Both the position numbers and the translations under genes were made by a program. A DNA stretch of 10,348 nt from Prolixibacteraceae bacterium (GTDB lineage Bacteria > Bacteroidota > Bacteroidia > Bacteroidales > Prolixibacteraceae), in NCBI GenBank assembly GCA_016931875.1, contig JAFGDX010000113.1:1-10348 (forward strand), given 5' to 3'. Below are positions 7,580 through 10,348 of this stretch, one piece after another; within the stretch, counting starts at the first letter, position 1, and each line of letters starts with the position of its first letter. The notes under the pieces were generated by a model that was not told the DNA's origin, made no database searches, and saw only the letters and a list, made by a program, of their open reading frames with translations.

Positions 7580-8254
7580 GTCATTTTTTTTCAATGCCAT
7601 GTCGATACGTTTGGCACCCTGGTAAAAAAATGTAGCGGCAATTGCCATAAAAATATGGCTGACCGACAAATAGTTAAACCATTGGTGCGGCGATATTTTA
7701 AACATAAAAAAGAGGGCGGCTATGGCGGCAAAACCAACACCGGCCAACAGATATTTAGAGGCACTATTTTTGGTTTTGAGAAATAAGAATCCTTCCAGGG
7801 AAAGTACAACAAACATTAGTCCGTAACCTGAGTGAAATTCAACATAAAAGAAATTCAAGGAAGTGATTGTAAGTGTTAAAAAAGTAAGAAATTCAAGGAT
7901 ATTAATAACTCCCAGTATTTTTACAACGGAGTCTTTAAGCCAGATTCGGGTGTGTTCAATTGCTGCCCGTTCCACAAACATAATCGAAATCATGCTGGTA
8001 ATCCAGCCAGGGAGTTTCCAGTAAAAACTGAAAGCATATAAAAATGCATGTCCGATCAGCCCGCCAAGCATGGTTGCAACACCCATTGAAAAAAAATAGA
8101 TTTTAAAATAAAGAAAGGTTTTTTCCTTTTTATCTGATTGGTGAATTTTCCATGCATAAAAAAAACACAAAACAGAAACCAGCAGGTCGGTAACCGTAAC
8201 AACCGGTTCATCAATTCTAATTCCCCAAAATACAACCGAATTTATTTCATTCAT
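7577..8254 (-). CDS. Seven-helix integral membrane protein of unknown function (possibly DUF6962-like)
   Basis: Very hydrophobic protein with about seven predicted membrane segments. I prefer the ATG at 8252-8254 (225 residues, beginning MNEINSVVFW). The frame also opens at an ATG at 8291-8293 (238 residues), but the extra MHEPPNSAKSVIY looks unlike a natural start. In the longer numbering, helices lie near 31-49, 61-88, 95-114, 124-148, 153-173, 181-199 and 206-225. Polar residues within or at the edge of helices include D36, H82 (GGLIGH), E109, E113, H114 and H213 (VSHIF). No signal peptide or known catalytic motif is seen. It recalls the Bacteroidota DUF6962 family, but this is from memory and uncertain. 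It is the first gene of a probable pair with the GNAT enzyme, whose start is 22 bp downstream. Confidence 0.75.
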   Translation of the reverse strand: MNEINSVVFWGIRIDEPVVTVTDLLVSVLCFFYAWKIHQSDKKEKTFLYFKIYFFSMGVATMLGGLIGHAFLYAFSFYWKLPGWITSMISIMFVERAAIEHTRIWLKDSVVKILGVINILEFLTFLTLTITSLNFFYVEFHSGYGLMFVVLSLEGFLFLKTKNSASKYLLAGVGFAAIAALFFMFKISPHQWFNYLSVSHIFMAIAATFFYQGAKRIDMALKKND

Positions 8255-8468
8255 ATAAATAACTGATTTTGCAGAATTTGGTGGTTCATGCAATTCATAT
8301 TTCGAATAAAATTACTGAACATTTATTATAACCGCAAAAATGATATTATGTTTTGTGGAAAAGTTAATGAGAATAACAATTTGGAAGTAAAAAGCGGTGT
8401 ATTTTTCAGATTTTGTGTTGATTGTAAATGGCAAATTGAAAATTGTATGTGCTGCATTTTGATTGAAG

Positions 8469-8494
8469 AATTGTACAATTAAATACAATTTGTA
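8469..8494. promoter_or_regulatory. Two adjacent palindromes, possible operator
   Basis: AATTGTACAATT at 8469-8480 is a perfect 12-bp palindrome. TACAATTTGTA at 8484-8494 is an 11-bp palindrome with a central T. Both share the half-site ATTGTA/TTTGTA and lie about 55-80 bp upstream of the lipoprotein -7 element. They resemble a regulator-binding site, but no regulator gene is nearby and palindromes arise easily in AT-rich DNA. Confidence 0.3.
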
Positions 8495-8524
8495 AAAAAT
8501 AATTGAACTGAAAATGGCATAAAA

Positions 8525-8555
8525 TATGGTAAAAAAATAAAATGTTATAGCTTTG
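8525..8555 (+). promoter_or_regulatory. Bacteroidota-type promoter of the TPR lipoprotein gene
   Basis: TAGCTTTG at 8548-8555 matches TAnnTTTG exactly. TATG at 8525-8528, 19 bp upstream, is a one-mismatch -33 element. Transcription would start around 8560 and give a leader of about 44 nt to the ATG at 8604. This placement argues against the in-frame TTG at 8553 as a start, since it would lie inside the promoter. Confidence 0.55.
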
Positions 8556-8603
8556 ACGCCTTTTAATGAATGGATTACAAAAGAGACTAAAAGTTTGAGA
8601 CAG

Positions 8604-9476
8604 ATGAAAATTGGGAAATACATTGGTTTGGTTGTTGTGGTTGCAATGATGGCCTGTAGCGGGCCAAAGTCATTTACTTCGCTGAAAAACAGTGCAGAAA
8701 ATAAAGCAGCGCAGGGAAATTATTCGCAGGCTGTAGAATCCTGGCAGCAATATTTTAATCAGCAACCTGTGGAAGAAATTGATGGTGGCACATTTGCAAA
8801 TGCTGCCCAATCGGCATTTCAGGCCGGAAACAGTGAACTCGCTGTAGATTGGTTCGACCAGGCACGTTATAAAAACTTTTCAAGCGCCGAAATGTATTCA
8901 ACCCTTGCAAAAATTTATCAATCGCAAGGTAATCTTTCCAAAGAATTGAGTGCGTTGGAGTTTTATGCTGAAAATTACCGTGAAGTGCCGGATAAAATAA
9001 ATAACCGCCTTTTTGAGATATATTCAGAAATTGAGATGTATGATAAAGCGCTTGCTGTTTGGAAGATATTAGATGAGAATTCAAAAAATGACCTTCCAAA
9101 CCAGAAGAAATTTTTCCAAATACACATGGAAAAGGAAAATACCGGAGTTTGTGACTCTATTTCGCTGGTAATTCTCGGGAAAGAACCGCAGAATATTGAG
9201 GCGCTGGAATGGAATGCCCAAAAATATTACTGGAAAGCTGAAAATCGTTACCGGGAAGAAATGGAAAAGTACAACCGGAATAAAACAACCAGACAGTACC
9301 GTATTTTGTTGGAAGAACTTGACAAAGTAACCGCCGATTTTAAAAAAGCGTTGCCCTATTTCGAAAAATTGTGGGAAATGAACCCCGGTGAAAAATACGC
9401 CAGTTACATGGCCAACATTTATGCCCGCTTTGGCGATGAAAAAAAGTCGGATTATTATAAGCGATTTTTGAAATAG
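8604..9476 (+). CDS. TPR-like repeat lipoprotein
   Basis: A 290-residue lipoprotein. MKIGKYIGLVVVVAMMAC is a lipoprotein signal peptide with the acylated cysteine at 18, followed by SGPKS, so the mature protein should be membrane-anchored and face the periplasm. The rest is helical and repeat-like: about 26-55 (AAQGNYSQAVESWQQYF), 65-91 (AFQAGNSELAVDWFDQA), 95-129 (LAKIYQSQGNLSKELSALEF), 133-156 (YDKALAVWKIL), and 243-290 (FKKALPYFEKLWEMNPGEK, then ANIYARFGDEKKSDYYKRF). These are the small-residue and aromatic positions of tetratricopeptide repeats, suggesting a protein-binding scaffold; the partner is unknown. I chose ATG 8604 because it begins the signal peptide; the frame opens earlier at TTG 8553, inside the promoter. 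The gene ends 8 bp before the convergent glycosyltransferase gene, with no terminator hairpin visible. Confidence 0.8.
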   Translation: MKIGKYIGLVVVVAMMACSGPKSFTSLKNSAENKAAQGNYSQAVESWQQYFNQQPVEEIDGGTFANAAQSAFQAGNSELAVDWFDQARYKNFSSAEMYSTLAKIYQSQGNLSKELSALEFYAENYREVPDKINNRLFEIYSEIEMYDKALAVWKILDENSKNDLPNQKKFFQIHMEKENTGVCDSISLVILGKEPQNIEALEWNAQKYYWKAENRYREEMEKYNRNKTTRQYRILLEELDKVTADFKKALPYFEKLWEMNPGEKYASYMANIYARFGDEKKSDYYKRFLK

Positions 9477-9484
9477 AATGGTCT

Positions 9485-10348
9485 TTATTTTGCTTCCCGC
9501 TTAAAAAAAACAAACCCGTTTTTTTCCCTTATTTTTTGAATGTCCTTGTATTCTTCCAGCCGTTTTGCCCGGTGTACTTTGGTTACAAAATACACATCTT
9601 TGTCAATGTTGCCGGTGAGTAACCAGTTTTCGTCGTAGAAGTTTTGGTTTTCCGGTGGTGTGGTTTTACCGTAAAAATACGTTGCATATGAACGGAAGTA
9701 GATATTTTTCAGATACACATCTTCGCCCGCATGAGATTTATAAAATTCAATCAATGCATTTTGCGAATATTTTTCTACTTTGGGCACCACCAGCACAATT
9801 ACAGAAAAAGTAAAAATGAGAGTTGTTCCCCAAAGATAAACTGCGCGTTTTAAGACTTCTGTTCCGGGAATGCGTGTTACTATCAGAACTATGGCGACCA
9901 AAAGAAAAATTCCGGGAATAAATTCAAAACCGTTCCAGTTGGCTGTTGCCTGCAGGTTGCCAACCGTAAATGGATCGTGGAGCAGGTTTCGGGCAATAAT
10001 TTCATTTTTTAGTTTATCAGTAAAAGGCAGTAAAATAACAGGAACGGCAAACAGTACCGAAACAAAGATCAACAGTGCTGAAAGCCATTTTTTCCATATT
10101 TGTTTGTTTTTTGAAGCAAGGTAAACAAAACTGGCTGCCAAAAATGTCAACGGAAAATAGGCGAGGGATGAGTAGTGTATGATTTTGGTTTTTACAACGG
10201 AAAAAAGAATGAGAACCACCCAGAGCAAAATCACCATCCATTTTTTTATTAACCGGTGAAAATCATCCTCTGTATTTTCATTTCGAAACGATTTCAGGGC
10301 TAAAACAGAAGTGGGGAAAACCGTAAAAAAAAGCACCACAAAGTGGTA
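9485..10348 (-). CDS. C-terminal part of a family 39 (ArnT/PMT-type) glycosyltransferase, 5' end outside window
   Basis: The frame stays open to the window edge (codons for Y, H and F precede the GTG at 10337-10339), so about 287 C-terminal residues of a longer protein are visible. The segment FSVVKTKIIHYSSLAYFPLTFLAA is characteristic of Bacteroidota family 39 glycosyltransferases related to ArnT. These membrane enzymes use lipid-linked sugars to modify lipid A, glycans or proteins on the periplasmic side. Several membrane helices follow, near the window-internal stretches WMVILLWVVLILF, WLSALLIFVSVLFAVPVILL, GIFLLVAIVLIV and TTLIFTFSVIVLVV. The chain then ends in a soluble domain of about 100 residues (from VPKVEKYSQNALIEF to VFFKREAK), as in ArnT-like proteins. 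The catalytic N-terminal loop is not in the window, so activity and substrate cannot be judged. Confidence 0.82.
   Translation of the reverse strand, partial: YHFVVLFFTVFPTSVLALKSFRNENTEDDFHRLIKKWMVILLWVVLILFSVVKTKIIHYSSLAYFPLTFLAASFVYLASKNKQIWKKWLSALLIFVSVLFAVPVILLPFTDKLKNEIIARNLLHDPFTVGNLQATANWNGFEFIPGIFLLVAIVLIVTRIPGTEVLKRAVYLWGTTLIFTFSVIVLVVPKVEKYSQNALIEFYKSHAGEDVYLKNIYFRSYATYFYGKTTPPENQNFYDENWLLTGNIDKDVYFVTKVHRAKRLEEYKDIQKIREKNGFVFFKREAK

Larger units (their letters stand above)
8294..8603. other. AT-rich divergent spacer with promoter and ATTGTA words
   Basis: About 310 bp without a convincing gene, between the divergent membrane-protein and lipoprotein genes. It contains the lipoprotein promoter near 8548 and, upstream of it, several ATTGTA/TACAAT words. 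Short open frames exist on both strands but look like chance in AT-rich DNA. A near-consensus minus-strand -7 element (CATTTTTG, complement of 8335-8342) could serve the membrane-protein gene. Confidence 0.5.

Noticed and set aside
8288..8482. Plus-strand frame of 64 codons with several cysteines (CVDC, CMCC)
   Set aside because: It lies in AT-rich spacer, overlaps the divergent gene's start region, has no promoter-like element in front, and its composition fits chance. The cysteine pairs give it slight interest but no family resemblance.
8312..8623. Minus-strand frame of 103 codons rich in F, I and Y
   Set aside because: Overlaps the promoter and start of the lipoprotein gene in antisense. 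Its hydrophobic look comes from the AT-rich composition.
1..10348. Mobile element, phage or defence system
   Set aside because: No transposase, integrase, nuclease, restriction, toxin-antitoxin or phage structural motif and no long terminal repeats were seen; composition appears even across the genes.

Overview
The window looks like ordinary chromosomal DNA from a Bacteroidota bacterium, most plausibly a marine or sediment member of the Bacteroidales/Marinilabiliales type (family level is a guess). The evidence is moderate to low GC, AT-rich spacers, genes without Shine-Dalgarno sites, two clear matches to the Bacteroidota -7 promoter element TAnnTTTG in front of genes, a DUF5916 outer-membrane-type protein, and a GH3 enzyme of the Bacteroidota xylosidase/glucosidase type. 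I saw no rRNA, tRNA, CRISPR array, insertion sequence, integrase or phage gene.

Layout: (1) 20-1323, minus strand, a tight two-gene unit: a YkgJ-type cysteine-cluster protein followed 2 bp later by an IdnO-like gluconate 5-dehydrogenase. (2) 1428-4034, plus strand, a secreted GH3 beta-glycosidase with an inserted PA14 domain, fired by its own promoter in the divergent spacer. (3) 4035-4227, two back-to-back intrinsic terminators, one per strand. (4) 4228-6852, minus strand, a large DUF5916 protein with an N-terminal CBM9-like domain and a probable C-terminal beta-barrel. (5) 7018-8293, minus strand, a seven-helix membrane protein followed by a RimJ/RimL-type GNAT acetyltransferase. (6) 8294-8603, an AT-rich divergent spacer with a promoter and a cluster of ATTGTA/TACAAT words. 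(7) 8604-9476, plus strand, a TPR-like lipoprotein. (8) 9485-10348, minus strand, the C-terminal part of a family 39 (ArnT/PMT-type) glycosyltransferase whose 5' end lies beyond the window.

The genes form small independent units, not one pathway. The GH3 enzyme would release sugars in the periplasm and the dehydrogenase would process a sugar acid in the cytoplasm, so a loose theme of sugar use is possible. There is no SusC/SusD pair, sugar transporter or regulator to make this a polysaccharide utilisation locus. Several products belong to the cell envelope (DUF5916 protein, TPR lipoprotein, GT39, seven-helix protein). I found no convincing new multi-gene system. The points most worth a second look are the unassigned seven-helix protein paired with a GNAT enzyme, the ATTGTA cluster upstream of the lipoprotein gene, the lipoprotein start site, and the YkgJ-dehydrogenase coupling.
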